Shown: positions 23,869 to 32,362 of the stretch, piece after piece
Layout of the letters: every line of letters begins with the position of its first letter
Position numbering within the stretch: the stretch's first letter is position 1
NCBI GenBank assembly: GCA_964649825.1
Contig: CAZYQW010000075.1
Coordinates: 1-64,000, forward strand
DNA length: 64,000 nucleotides
From: CAZYQW01 sp964649825
GTDB taxonomy: Bacteria; Planctomycetota; B15-G4; JADJEK01
Direction of reading: 5' to 3'
Made by a program: the position numbers and the translations under genes
Notes under the pieces: model-generated
Databases searched by the model: none
Seen by the model: only the letters and a program-made list of their open reading frames with translations
What the model was told of the DNA's origin: nothing

Positions 23869-24630
23869 ATGCTCACCATCAAGAACCTCGAAGCCCGCGC
23901 GGAAGGCGGCAAGCAGATCCTGAACGGCATCAACCTCGAGCTGAAGGCGGGCGAGGTGCACGCGATCATGGGGCCGAACGGCTCGGGCAAGAGCACGCTG
24001 GCGGGCGTGCTGGCCGGCCGCGAAGGCTACGAGATCGTCAACGGCAGCGTCACCTTCGAGGGCGCGAACCTGCTCGAGATGGCACCGGAGGACCGTGCCC
24101 GAGCCGGGATCTTCCTCGCGTTCCAGTATCCGGTCGAGATCCCGGGGATCAGCAACAAGTTCTTCCTCCGGACCGCGCTGAACGCGATCCGCAAGCACCG
24201 CGGCCAGGACGAGCTCGACGCGATCGACTTCCTGAGCCTGATCAAGGAGAAGAAGAAGATCATCGACGTCGATGACGCGCTCCTCTCCCGCTCGGTGAAC
24301 ACGGGCTTCTCCGGCGGGGAGAAGAAGCGGAACGAGATCTTCCAGATGGCGGTGCTCGAACCGAAGCTCTGCATCCTCGACGAGACCGATTCGGGCCTCG
24401 ACATCGACGCCCTCCGGATCGTGTCGCGCGGAGTGAACGCGATGCGAAGCGAGGGTCGCGCGATCCTGTTGATCACGCATTACCAGCGCCTCCTCGACTA
24501 CATCAAGCCGGACCGCGTCCACGTCCTCGCCGGGGGCCGCATCCTGAAGTCGGGCGACAGCGACCTCGCCGCGCATCTCGAGGACCAAGGGTATTCGTGG
24601 GTTCGCGAAGACGCGGAAGCCAAGCCATGA
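23869..24630 (+). CDS. sufC: Fe-S assembly ATPase SufC
   Basis: This 253-residue ABC-type ATPase has Walker A GPNGSGKST (residues 35-43), the Q-loop FQYPVEIPGISN, the signature SGGEKKRNEI and Walker B LCILDETDSGLDID. These details (PVEIPG and the DSGLDID variant) are specific to SufC rather than to transporters. It drives conformational change of the SufBC2D scaffold. The ATG at 23869 is the first good start after sufB. The stop overlaps the ATG of sufD (ATGA at 24627-24630). Confidence 0.96.
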   Translation: MLTIKNLEARAEGGKQILNGINLELKAGEVHAIMGPNGSGKSTLAGVLAGREGYEIVNGSVTFEGANLLEMAPEDRARAGIFLAFQYPVEIPGISNKFFLRTALNAIRKHRGQDELDAIDFLSLIKEKKKIIDVDDALLSRSVNTGFSGGEKKRNEIFQMAVLEPKLCILDETDSGLDIDALRIVSRGVNAMRSEGRAILLITHYQRLLDYIKPDRVHVLAGGRILKSGDSDLAAHLEDQGYSWVREDAEAKP

Positions 24631-25970
24631 ACTCGACGGCGGATCCGGGCGACGCGACGCCGAACGCGCTGCGTGCGCTCTTTGCCCGGCTCGAGCAGGG
24701 GCGCAAGCACCGGCGCGAGGTCGAGCCGACGTGGCTCTTCGGCATCCGCGAAACCGCGATCGCCCGAGTCCAGCGAGACGGGTTCCCCACGCGGCGCGAC
24801 GAGAACTGGAAGTACACGAACCTCGCGCCGGTGACGTCGCAGCGGTGGCACGTCGCGCCGGCCGTGAACGTGGGCACGATCGCGTCGCAGCTCGACGCAG
24901 CCGCCCTCCCGGAGACGACGCGGCTCGTGCTCGTCAACGGCCACCCGGTGGAGGAGCTGTCGATGTCTCCCCCCTCCGGCGTCACGGCGAGTCGAATCGC
25001 GACGTTGCTCCACGCGCCGGAGAACGGCGACGCCGGCCGCTTGCGCGCGGTGTTCGACGGGTCCGCGACGGCGGAGACCGCGTTCTCGGCGCTGAACACC
25101 GCGATGGTCGCGGACGGCTACGCGATCGACGTCGAACCGGCAACGTCCGTCGCGAACCCGATCCACGTGGTCCATTTGACGGCCGAAGGCGCGGATTCGT
25201 CGCCGTTCATCGCGCAGCCGCGCCTCTCGATCGTGATCGCGCGCGGCGCGCGGGCAACGATCGTGGAGACGTCGGTCGGCAGCGACGAGGGGCGGTGCCT
25301 GATGAACCGCGTCGTCGACGTCACCGTGGGCGAGGGTGCGAGCCTCGATCACGTCCTCGTCCAGGACGATCCGTCGACGACGATCAACGTCGGCATGACC
25401 CGCGTGCGCGTCGGGCGCGACGCCCGCTACGCGTCGACCGTCCTCACGTTCGGCGGGAAGCTCGTGCGCAACGACCTCACCGTCGTCCTCGAGGCGCGGG
25501 GGGCTCACGCCGACCTCGGCGGTCTGTACCACGTGGACGGCGACCAGCACGTCGACAACCACACGTTCATCGATCACGCGGTTGCCCATACGACGAGCCG
25601 CGAACTCTACAAGGGCGTCCTCGCGGGCCGGTCGCGCGGCATCTTCTTCGGCCGGATCCTCGTGAGGCAGGACGCGCAGAAGATCAACGCCGTCCAGACG
25701 AACAACAACCTGCTGCTCTCCGACGAGGCGCTCGCCAACAGCACCCCCCAGCTCGAGATCTACGCGGACGACGTCCAGTGCCGACACGGCTCGACGATCG
25801 GGCAGATCGACGAGACCGCACTTTTCTACCTCCGCTCGCGCGGCGTGTCCGACGCGGCCGCGCGCGAGCTCTTGACCTACGCGTTCGCCAACGAGGTGCT
25901 CGATCGCGTCTCGATCCCGGCGCTTCGGGACCGGCTCGCGACGCGCCTCACCTCCGTGGCTATCGACTAG
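24627..25970 (+). CDS. sufD: Fe-S assembly protein SufD
   Basis: The 447 residues begin at the ATG overlapping the sufC stop. Family marks are PTRRDENWKYTNLAP near residue 50, a right-handed beta-helix core, and the C-terminal block NNLLLSDEALANSTPQLEIYADDVQCRHGSTIGQIDETALFYLRSRGVSDAAARELLTYAFANEVL, read here in parts, which holds the conserved Cys and His (QCRHG) shared by the SufB/SufD family. SufD pairs with SufB in the scaffold and helps iron entry. The next gene starts 25 nt later. Confidence 0.94.
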   Translation: MNSTADPGDATPNALRALFARLEQGRKHRREVEPTWLFGIRETAIARVQRDGFPTRRDENWKYTNLAPVTSQRWHVAPAVNVGTIASQLDAAALPETTRLVLVNGHPVEELSMSPPSGVTASRIATLLHAPENGDAGRLRAVFDGSATAETAFSALNTAMVADGYAIDVEPATSVANPIHVVHLTAEGADSSPFIAQPRLSIVIARGARATIVETSVGSDEGRCLMNRVVDVTVGEGASLDHVLVQDDPSTTINVGMTRVRVGRDARYASTVLTFGGKLVRNDLTVVLEARGAHADLGGLYHVDGDQHVDNHTFIDHAVAHTTSRELYKGVLAGRSRGIFFGRILVRQDAQKINAVQTNNNLLLSDEALANSTPQLEIYADDVQCRHGSTIGQIDETALFYLRSRGVSDAAARELLTYAFANEVLDRVSIPALRDRLATRLTSVAID

Positions 25971-25995
25971 GTAACGACTCGGCGACGATCAAGCG

Positions 25996-27282
25996 ATGAC
26001 TGAACGACGGATGGCGACGATGGAGCAGACCGGAACCACCACGAAGCACCAGACCAGCGGTCACGCCACGTTCGACGTCGAGCGCGTGCGCCGCGACTTC
26101 CCGATCCTCCACCAGGAGGTGCACGGCAAGCCGCTCGTCTATCTCGACAACGCGGCGACGACGCAGAAGCCGCGGTCGGTGATCGACGCGATCTCTCGGT
26201 ACTACGAGACCGACAACGCGAACATCCACCGCGGGGTCCACACGCTCTCCACGCGCGCGACGGACGCGTACGAGGCGGCCCGCGCGACGGTCCGCCGCTA
26301 CCTGAACGCGGCCGAGGACAAGGAGATCGTGTTCGTCCGCGGCACGACCGAGGCGATCAACCTGGTCGCGAACTCGTTCTGCTCCGACTTCCGCGCGGGC
26401 GACGAGATCCTGATCACCCACATGGAGCACCACTCCAACATCGTGCCGTGGCAGCTCCTGCGCGAGCGGACGGGCGCCGTGCTCAAGGTCGCGCCGATCC
26501 TCGACGACGGCTCCCTCGACATGGACGGCTTCCGCGCGCTCCTTTCCGAGAAGACGCGGATCGTCTCCGTGGTGCACCAGTCGAACTCGCTGGGTACGGT
26601 CAATCCGATCCGCGAGATCGTGGCGCTCGCCCACGCCGCCGGTGCGCGGGTCCTCGTCGACGGTGCCCAGGCGACGTCGCACCAACGCGTCGACGTCCGC
26701 GCGCTCGACGTCGACTTCTACGCTACGTCGGGTCACAAGATGCTCGGTCCGACCGGCATCGGCGTGCTGTACGGCAAACGCGACCTCCTCGACGCGATGC
26801 CGCCGTGGCAGGGCGGCGGCGACATGATCCTGTCGGTCACGTTCGAAGCGACGGTCTACAACCGGCTGCCCCACAAGTTCGAGGCGGGCACGCCGAACAT
26901 CGCCGGACCGCTCGGGCTCAGGGCGGCCATCGAGTACATCGAGTCGATCGGCCTCGACGTGATCGCCGCGCACGAGCACGACCTGCTGGAGTACGGCACG
27001 CGCGCCCTCACCGCGATCGAAGGCATCCGCCTCCTCGGCACCGCCCCGGGCAAGTCGGCCGTGCTCTCGTTCGTGCACGAGTCGGTGCATCCCCACGACG
27101 TCGGCACGATCCTCGATCAAGAGGGGGTGGCGATCCGGACGGGTCACCACTGCACTCAGCCGGTGATGGAACGATTCGGAGTCCCCGCCACGGCGCGAGC
27201 CTCGCTCTCGATCTACAACTCGCGCGAGGACATCGACGCGCTCGTCCGGGCGATTCACAAGGTCAACGAGGTCTTCGCGTGA
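25996..27282 (+). CDS. sufS: Cysteine desulfurase SufS
   Basis: A 428-residue PLP enzyme that takes sulfur from L-cysteine and passes it to SufU. Visible marks: LVYLDNAATTQKP, NIHRGVHTLS, the PLP lysine in YATSGHKMLGPTGIGVLYG (Lys248) and the active-site cysteine in RTGHHCTQPVM (Cys386). The short Cys loop and the H of GHHC place it in group II (SufS) rather than IscS. The first 25 residues are a poorly conserved tail, so the ATG at 26020 may be the true start. The gene's TGA overlaps the ATG of sufU. Confidence 0.95.
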   Translation: MTERRMATMEQTGTTTKHQTSGHATFDVERVRRDFPILHQEVHGKPLVYLDNAATTQKPRSVIDAISRYYETDNANIHRGVHTLSTRATDAYEAARATVRRYLNAAEDKEIVFVRGTTEAINLVANSFCSDFRAGDEILITHMEHHSNIVPWQLLRERTGAVLKVAPILDDGSLDMDGFRALLSEKTRIVSVVHQSNSLGTVNPIREIVALAHAAGARVLVDGAQATSHQRVDVRALDVDFYATSGHKMLGPTGIGVLYGKRDLLDAMPPWQGGGDMILSVTFEATVYNRLPHKFEAGTPNIAGPLGLRAAIEYIESIGLDVIAAHEHDLLEYGTRALTAIEGIRLLGTAPGKSAVLSFVHESVHPHDVGTILDQEGVAIRTGHHCTQPVMERFGVPATARASLSIYNSREDIDALVRAIHKVNEVFA

Positions 27283-27728
27283 TGTCCGATCTGCGCGATC
27301 TCTACCAGGAAGTGATCCTCGATCACGGCAAGAGCCCCCGGAACTTCCGCGAGAATCCCGCGGCAAACCGGGTCGCCAAGGGGTTCAACCCGCTCTGCGG
27401 CGACCGCGTCCAGGTCTTCGCGGTCGTCGACGGCGACGTGGTGACGGACGTCTCCTTCCAGGGTCAAGGCTGCGCCATCTCGCAGGCCTCGGTCTCGATG
27501 ATGACTCAGATCCTGAAGGGCAAGACGCTCGCCGAGGCGAAGAACCTGTTCGAGCGGTTCCACGACCTGATCACGAGCAGCTCCCCGGCAAACGTCGAGG
27601 GGCTCGGTAAACTTGCCGTCTTCGCCGGGGTTCGCGAGTACCCGAACCGGGCCAAGTGTGCGACGCTGGGCTGGCACACGATGAACGCGGCGATCGACAA
27701 CCAGGGCGACACGGTGTCCACGGAGTAG
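27282..27728 (+). CDS. sufU: Sulfur-relay/scaffold protein SufU
   Basis: 148 residues of the IscU-like SufU family. The zinc-binding residues are present: Cys39 and Asp41 (NPLCGDR), Cys64 (GQGCAISQAS) and Cys126 (KCATLGW). SufU accepts persulfide from SufS and is found with SufBCD in Gram-positive and some other phyla. The insert between the second and third Cys (NLFERFHDLITSSSPANVEGLGKLAVF) is typical for SufU and absent from IscU. Translation is coupled to sufS by the TGATG overlap. Confidence 0.94.
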   Translation: MSDLRDLYQEVILDHGKSPRNFRENPAANRVAKGFNPLCGDRVQVFAVVDGDVVTDVSFQGQGCAISQASVSMMTQILKGKTLAEAKNLFERFHDLITSSSPANVEGLGKLAVFAGVREYPNRAKCATLGWHTMNAAIDNQGDTVSTE

Positions 27729-27730
27729 CC

Positions 27731-28324
27731 ATGCTCGACCGATTCAAGAACTTGTTCCGCGCCTCGAAGGCGCCGACCGGGACCGTCGCTCGCGCCGCCG
27801 CGGAGAGCCGTCACGAGCCTGCGCCGGGCTCCCGCGAGGAGCCTCGCTCGTACACGGTCCCGCCCACTCCGCCCACCCCACCGGACGGCGACACCACGAT
27901 CGTCGACGAAAACGCGCCGACCTCATCCGGTCCGATCGAGCTTCCGCCGCACAGCGACGACGACGCGTCCTCCGGCCCGATGCCGAAGGACGCGCCGCCG
28001 AAGCTCGTCGACGTCCCCGACTCACCGCTCCGGCCGCGCGTCATCGATGCGATCAAGACGGTCTACGACCCCGAGATCCCCGTCGACGTCTACGAGCTGG
28101 GGCTGATCTACGGCATCCACATCGACGCCGCCGGCAACGTCCAGGTCGACATGACGCTGACGTCGCCGAGCTGTCCGTCCGCCGAGCAGCTCCCGGGCGA
28201 CGTCGAGAAGCGTGCGCGCGCGGTCGAGGGAGTGAACGACGTCCGCGTCGAGGTCGTCTGGGATCCGCCGTGGGACAAGGACAAGATGTCCGAGGCGGCA
28301 CGCCTCGAACTCGGCATCGACTGA
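27731..28324 (+). CDS. DUF59 (MIP18/SufT-like) Fe-S assembly protein with disordered N-terminus
   Basis: The 197-residue protein has a C-terminal DUF59 domain (about 95-197): VIDAIKTVYDPEIPVDVYELGLIYGI, then MTLTSPSCPSAEQLPGDVEKRARAVEGVNDVRVEVVWDPPWDKDKMSEAARLELGI. The Asp-Pro-Glu motif and the Cys of SPSCP are the family's hallmark. Members such as SufT help mature Fe-S proteins. Residues 1-90 are Pro/Ser/Asp-rich and look disordered, which is unusual because most members are about 100 residues. The start at 27731 is just 2 nt after the sufU stop, and the N-terminal MLDRFKNLFRAS could be an amphipathic helix. It closes the suf operon. Confidence 0.88.
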   Translation: MLDRFKNLFRASKAPTGTVARAAAESRHEPAPGSREEPRSYTVPPTPPTPPDGDTTIVDENAPTSSGPIELPPHSDDDASSGPMPKDAPPKLVDVPDSPLRPRVIDAIKTVYDPEIPVDVYELGLIYGIHIDAAGNVQVDMTLTSPSCPSAEQLPGDVEKRARAVEGVNDVRVEVVWDPPWDKDKMSEAARLELGID

Positions 28325-28351
28325 ACGCGAGGGATCGTCACGGAGGGAGTC

Positions 28352-29455
28352 ATGGTCCACCGGCTTTGCGGCGTCGTCACGCTGTGGTTCGTCGCGTTCG
28401 CGGGAGGCGCGGCCTGGTCGCAGGCCGACGACGACGTCTCGCTCGAGGATCTCGAGCGAGCGATCCGCGACCCGTTCCCGACCAACTGCGAAGGCCTCTC
28501 CGGCAACCTCGACGGCGAGTTCGGCGCGGGCACGTTCCGCTACTTCTACGACGACGGCGTCGTGCCGCGACCGTACCTCCTCGCGGTCGAAGCCCGCGAT
28601 CCCGCGCGCGTCGCCGAGTACCGTGACGAGTACGCCGAGCTGCTGACCGCGCTGAGCACCACGTTCTACGGCGAGTACGGCACGCTCCTCGAGATGGAGG
28701 AGGCGAAGAAGCCCGCCGTGGTTCTCGTCTTCGACAGCGAGGCCTCCTACAACGAGATCCGTACCGCGCGCCCCGAGCTCGAGCTGAACGGCACCGACGT
28801 GACGGCGGGGTACTTCGACTCGCGGCGCCGCCGGATGTTCCAGTGGCGGCAGCCGGGTCTCTGGTGGGTCATGCTGCACGAGGGGACGCACCAGCTCGTC
28901 GACTTCGCGTCGAAGAAGTACAACGCCCCGGCCTCGAACGAGCGGCCGTGGTTCCAGGAGGGGTTCGCCGACTTCATGGCGTGGCGCATGCTGATCGGTC
29001 CGCTCGCGGAGCGGCACCCGGACCGTGCAAGGAAGGAGGCCTTCGGCCGCTTCCTCCTCGGGCGCCTCGGCACGCTGAAGGCCGCGCGGGACGCGGATCG
29101 GCTCCTCCCCGTGCGGCGCCTCGTCGACCTGAGCCGATTCGAGCTCTCCGCGGCCATGGACTCCGCTCCGAGCGATGACGCCAGCGGCCGCTTCGCGAGC
29201 CAGGTCTACGCCGAGGGCTTCGCGTTCACGTTCTTCCTCCATGACGCGAAGGACGGCGTGTACCGCGACGCGCTGGCGGCATACTTCCGCGCCGAGGTCG
29301 AGGGAAAGGGCGGCATCGACGCGATGGTGGGAGACGGTCTCCTCGTTGGTTCGGAAGAAGAGCTCGACGACGTCGAAGCGGAGTTCCGCGAGTTCATCTC
29401 GGGGCATCTCCTCGGCGACCTGCTGCGTGAGGTCGCGGGGAAGCGCGGCGGCTGA
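28352..29455 (+). CDS. Secreted gluzincin-like metallopeptidase (DUF1570-like)
   Basis: A 367-residue protein with a signal peptide (residues 1-23). The motif MLHEGTHQLVDFA gives His176, Glu177 and His180, and WFQEGFADFMAW provides Glu203 as the likely third zinc ligand, 27 residues after His176, so a gluzincin active site is complete. Upstream, AVVLVFDSEASYNEI and GYFDSRRRRMFQWRQ are strands of a DUF1570-type fold as seen in planctomycetes. It follows the suf operon by 27 nt, yet its signal peptide shows it acts outside the cytoplasm, so the link to suf is probably only positional. It converges on trkH. Confidence 0.7.
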   Translation: MVHRLCGVVTLWFVAFAGGAAWSQADDDVSLEDLERAIRDPFPTNCEGLSGNLDGEFGAGTFRYFYDDGVVPRPYLLAVEARDPARVAEYRDEYAELLTALSTTFYGEYGTLLEMEEAKKPAVVLVFDSEASYNEIRTARPELELNGTDVTAGYFDSRRRRMFQWRQPGLWWVMLHEGTHQLVDFASKKYNAPASNERPWFQEGFADFMAWRMLIGPLAERHPDRARKEAFGRFLLGRLGTLKAARDADRLLPVRRLVDLSRFELSAAMDSAPSDDASGRFASQVYAEGFAFTFFLHDAKDGVYRDALAAYFRAEVEGKGGIDAMVGDGLLVGSEEELDDVEAEFREFISGHLLGDLLREVAGKRGG

Positions 29456-29473
29456 CGTCGCCGGCCCCGTTTC

Positions 29474-30988
29474 CTACTTGCGCCCCAACGATCCGAGGAG
29501 CGCGAGGACCGCGTAGATCTCGAGGCGGCCCATCAGCATCAGCACCGAGAGGACCACCTTGCCCGAGGCGGGCACCGCCGCGTAGCTGCCGGCCGGTCCG
29601 ACGTCGCCGAGCGCCGGACCGATGCAGCAGAGGCACGCGACGGTTCCGGTGATCGCCTCCAGCAACGGCACGCCGAGGAGGACGAGGAAGAACGAGCCCA
29701 CCACGGCCAGCGCGACGAAGAGCACCAGGAGCATCATCGCCAGGAGCAACGTCTCGTTCGGGACCGCGGTGCCGCTGAAGCGGACCGTGACGACCCGGCT
29801 CGGCGACAGGAGCGTCGTCACCTGACGGGCGATCGCGCGCCAGATCAAGAGGAACCGGAACACCTTGATGCCGCCCGCCGTCGATCCCGAACAGGCGCCG
29901 ATCATCATCAAGAGCACGAGCAGGAATCGAAGCGGATCGGCCCATCGATCGAAGTCGACGTTGCAGAACCCGGTCGTCGTCATGATCGACAGCACCTGGA
30001 ACGACGCGTCCCGCACGGTGGTCAGAAGCCCCGTGTCGTGGGCATCGGGCTCGATCGGCGGAAGCGCGGCCATCGACGCGGCGTCGACCGGCGTTCGCGT
30101 CGCGACGAGCAGGACGCTCGCGACGCCGATCGCCGCGAGCGTGATGCCGACGTACAGAAGGAACTCCTCGCTGCGCAGGTAGCACTTCACGTCCCCCGAG
30201 ATCGCGCGACCGTGCAGGAGGAACGACGTTCCGCCGAGGAACATGAACACGATGACGACCCACTGGGCCGACGACGTGAAGCTCGCCACGCTGTCGTTTT
30301 GCGTCGAGAAGCCGCCCGTCGAGACCGTGGTCAGCGCGTGGCAGACGGCGTCGAACGCGGGGACGTCGCAGAGCATGAGCGCGATGAACTCGAGGAGACA
30401 CAAGCCCACGTACACCATCCACAACACCTGCGCCGTGTCATGGATGCGCGGTCGCAACCGATCCTCGAGCAACGACGGCGCCACCTCGGACCGGAAGAGG
30501 ACGACGCCGCCGGCGCCCAACGCGGGCAGCACCGCGACGAACAACGCGATGATCCCAAGCCCTCCCACGAACTGCGTCATCGCGCGCCACAGCAGGATCC
30601 CCTTGGGAAGCTCCTCCACTACCGGAAACACCGACGCACCCGTCGTGGTGAAGCCGCTCATCGCCTCGAAGAACGCGTCGACGAACGAGTCGACGTGCCC
30701 GCCGACGAGGTACGGGAGGCCACCGATGGCGGCGAAGACGACCCAAGCAACGGTCACGCACAGGAATCCCTGGAGCGGCGTCCTGAGGTGCGGGCGATGC
30801 CCCCGCATGGATACGTGAGAAAGGAGGAAGAGCGCGAGCGAGGCCGCGGCGGGGAGAAGGTACTCGGCACCGTCGTGGAAACTGGCCCCGTAGACGAGGC
30901 GCTCGACGAGGTACGGCACGAGCAGAAGAGGTACCGCGAGGCCGGAGAGTCGAGCGATGACGAAGAGAACGGGAAGGAAGCCGAGCAC
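29474..30988 (-). CDS. trkH: TrkH-family potassium transporter membrane subunit
   Basis: The 504-residue membrane protein has four MPM repeats with filter-like loops (SGFTTTGASVF, TTVSTGGFSTQN, IMTTTGFCNVDFDRW, and GSTAGGIKV near the fourth). The length is normal for TrkH/KtrB. K+ (or Na+/K+) enters with TrkA as the nucleotide-binding regulator. Start is GTG at 30988, overlapping the TAG of trkA by one base, so it is translated after trkA. It is the last gene of the five-gene minus-strand operon and converges on the gene at 28352. Confidence 0.93.
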   Translation of the reverse strand: MLGFLPVLFVIARLSGLAVPLLLVPYLVERLVYGASFHDGAEYLLPAAASLALFLLSHVSMRGHRPHLRTPLQGFLCVTVAWVVFAAIGGLPYLVGGHVDSFVDAFFEAMSGFTTTGASVFPVVEELPKGILLWRAMTQFVGGLGIIALFVAVLPALGAGGVVLFRSEVAPSLLEDRLRPRIHDTAQVLWMVYVGLCLLEFIALMLCDVPAFDAVCHALTTVSTGGFSTQNDSVASFTSSAQWVVIVFMFLGGTSFLLHGRAISGDVKCYLRSEEFLLYVGITLAAIGVASVLLVATRTPVDAASMAALPPIEPDAHDTGLLTTVRDASFQVLSIMTTTGFCNVDFDRWADPLRFLLVLLMMIGACSGSTAGGIKVFRFLLIWRAIARQVTTLLSPSRVVTVRFSGTAVPNETLLLAMMLLVLFVALAVVGSFFLVLLGVPLLEAITGTVACLCCIGPALGDVGPAGSYAAVPASGKVVLSVLMLMGRLEIYAVLALLGSLGRK

Positions 30989-32358
30989 TAGGTCGACTCG
31001 AACCTGATCATGCTCGACCCGGCGAACATGCGCTCCACGCGCTCGCGGACGTCAGCGGTGACGAACGCGACGATGTCGTCGCCCACCTCGAGGACCGTGT
31101 TGCCGTTCGGAAGGAACGCGCTGCCGTCGCGGAAGACCGATCCGACGATCGCGCCGCGGGGCAGGTGAAGGTCGCGGAGCGACTTGTTCGCCGCTTTCGA
31201 ACCCTTGCGAACGATCAACTCCGCCGCCTCGGCGCCGCTGTCGCCGATCTTCTGCACCGCGAGGACCTTGCCCGGCCGGACGAAGCGGAGGATCTCCGAT
31301 ACGGCGAGCAGCCGCGCGTTGATCACCGCGTCGAACGCCAACCCCTTCAGCAGCGGCACGATGTCCGGTTCGCGCGCGAGGACGATCGTCCGCCTCGCGC
31401 CGCGTTGCTTGGCGAAGAGCGACGCGACGAGGTTCATTCGGTCATCGTCGCCGGTGGCGACGAAGCAATCGACGTCATCGAAGGCGACCTCTCGCTGAAC
31501 GTCGTCGTCCGCGACCCACCCGCGCAGCACCCGCACGCCCGCGAGCTGTGCAGCCGCTGCCTCGGCGGACTCGCGTCGATCCTCGATCAGCACGCGATCG
31601 ACGCTCGAGCCGAGCTGGCGCAGGAGCTCGAGGGCCGTCGACGACGCGCGGTAGACGACGACGCGACCCGGTCCGCGCCCGTCCGCGTTGATCAGCCGCC
31701 GGAAGTCCTCCTCCCGCTCCTTCAGCATCAGCAGATAGAGGACGTCCTGCTCCAGGATCTGGTCGGGGCCGCGCGGAATCTGCACTTGCCCCGCGCGCTC
31801 GATCGCGGCCGCGAGGAAGGGACGTTCCGGAAACCGCAGCGAGAGCTCGGCGAGCGTGACGTTGGCGATCTCGCTCCCCTCCGGCACCCGAAACGCGCGG
31901 AGGAGCACCTCGCCCTCCGCGAAGTCGGCCCCGAACGTGACCCCCGGGTTCTTGATCAGGCGCAGCGCGGTCTCCGTCGCCAATGCATCCGGGTTCACGA
32001 CCCGGTTGATGTGGTAGTCGCGCTTGTTCACCACCGCGTCCCGTTCCGAGAGCCGCGGGTTGCGAATCCGCGCCAACCGCCGCTTGGCCCCAAGGGCATG
32101 CGCGAGGGTGCACGCGACGATGTTCACTTCGTCGGAGTTCGTGACGGCGATGAACATGTCGGCGTTCGCGACGTTCGCCGTCTCGAGGAGATCGACGTCG
32201 GTGCAGCTCCCCGCGAGGGAATGCACGTCGATTCGGTCCCGCAGCCCCTGGATCAGCTCGGGATCGGGATCGATCACGGCGATGTCGTGCCGGTCGTCGG
32301 AAAGCTCGCGAGCAAGGTTGAAACCGACGGCGCCGGCGCCGGCGATCAGGATCTTCAT
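30988..32358 (-). CDS. trkA: Trk system potassium uptake regulator TrkA
   Basis: 456 residues with two RCK units. Each has a Rossmann nucleotide-binding core: MKILIAGAGAVGFNLARELSDDRHDIAVID at residues 1-30, and GPGRVVVYRASSTALELLRQLG near 228, with RKL-type C-terminal TrkA_C lobes in between and at the end (GDDIVAFVTADVRERVERMF). It binds NAD(H)/ATP and gates TrkH. ATG 32358 is chosen over a longer frame because translation from it gives the standard opening. Four nt separate it from the HEAT gene stop, and one base overlaps trkH. Confidence 0.93.
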   Translation of the reverse strand: MKILIAGAGAVGFNLARELSDDRHDIAVIDPDPELIQGLRDRIDVHSLAGSCTDVDLLETANVANADMFIAVTNSDEVNIVACTLAHALGAKRRLARIRNPRLSERDAVVNKRDYHINRVVNPDALATETALRLIKNPGVTFGADFAEGEVLLRAFRVPEGSEIANVTLAELSLRFPERPFLAAAIERAGQVQIPRGPDQILEQDVLYLLMLKEREEDFRRLINADGRGPGRVVVYRASSTALELLRQLGSSVDRVLIEDRRESAEAAAAQLAGVRVLRGWVADDDVQREVAFDDVDCFVATGDDDRMNLVASLFAKQRGARRTIVLAREPDIVPLLKGLAFDAVINARLLAVSEILRFVRPGKVLAVQKIGDSGAEAAELIVRKGSKAANKSLRDLHLPRGAIVGSVFRDGSAFLPNGNTVLEVGDDIVAFVTADVRERVERMFAGSSMIRFEST

Positions 32359-32362
32359 CGGC

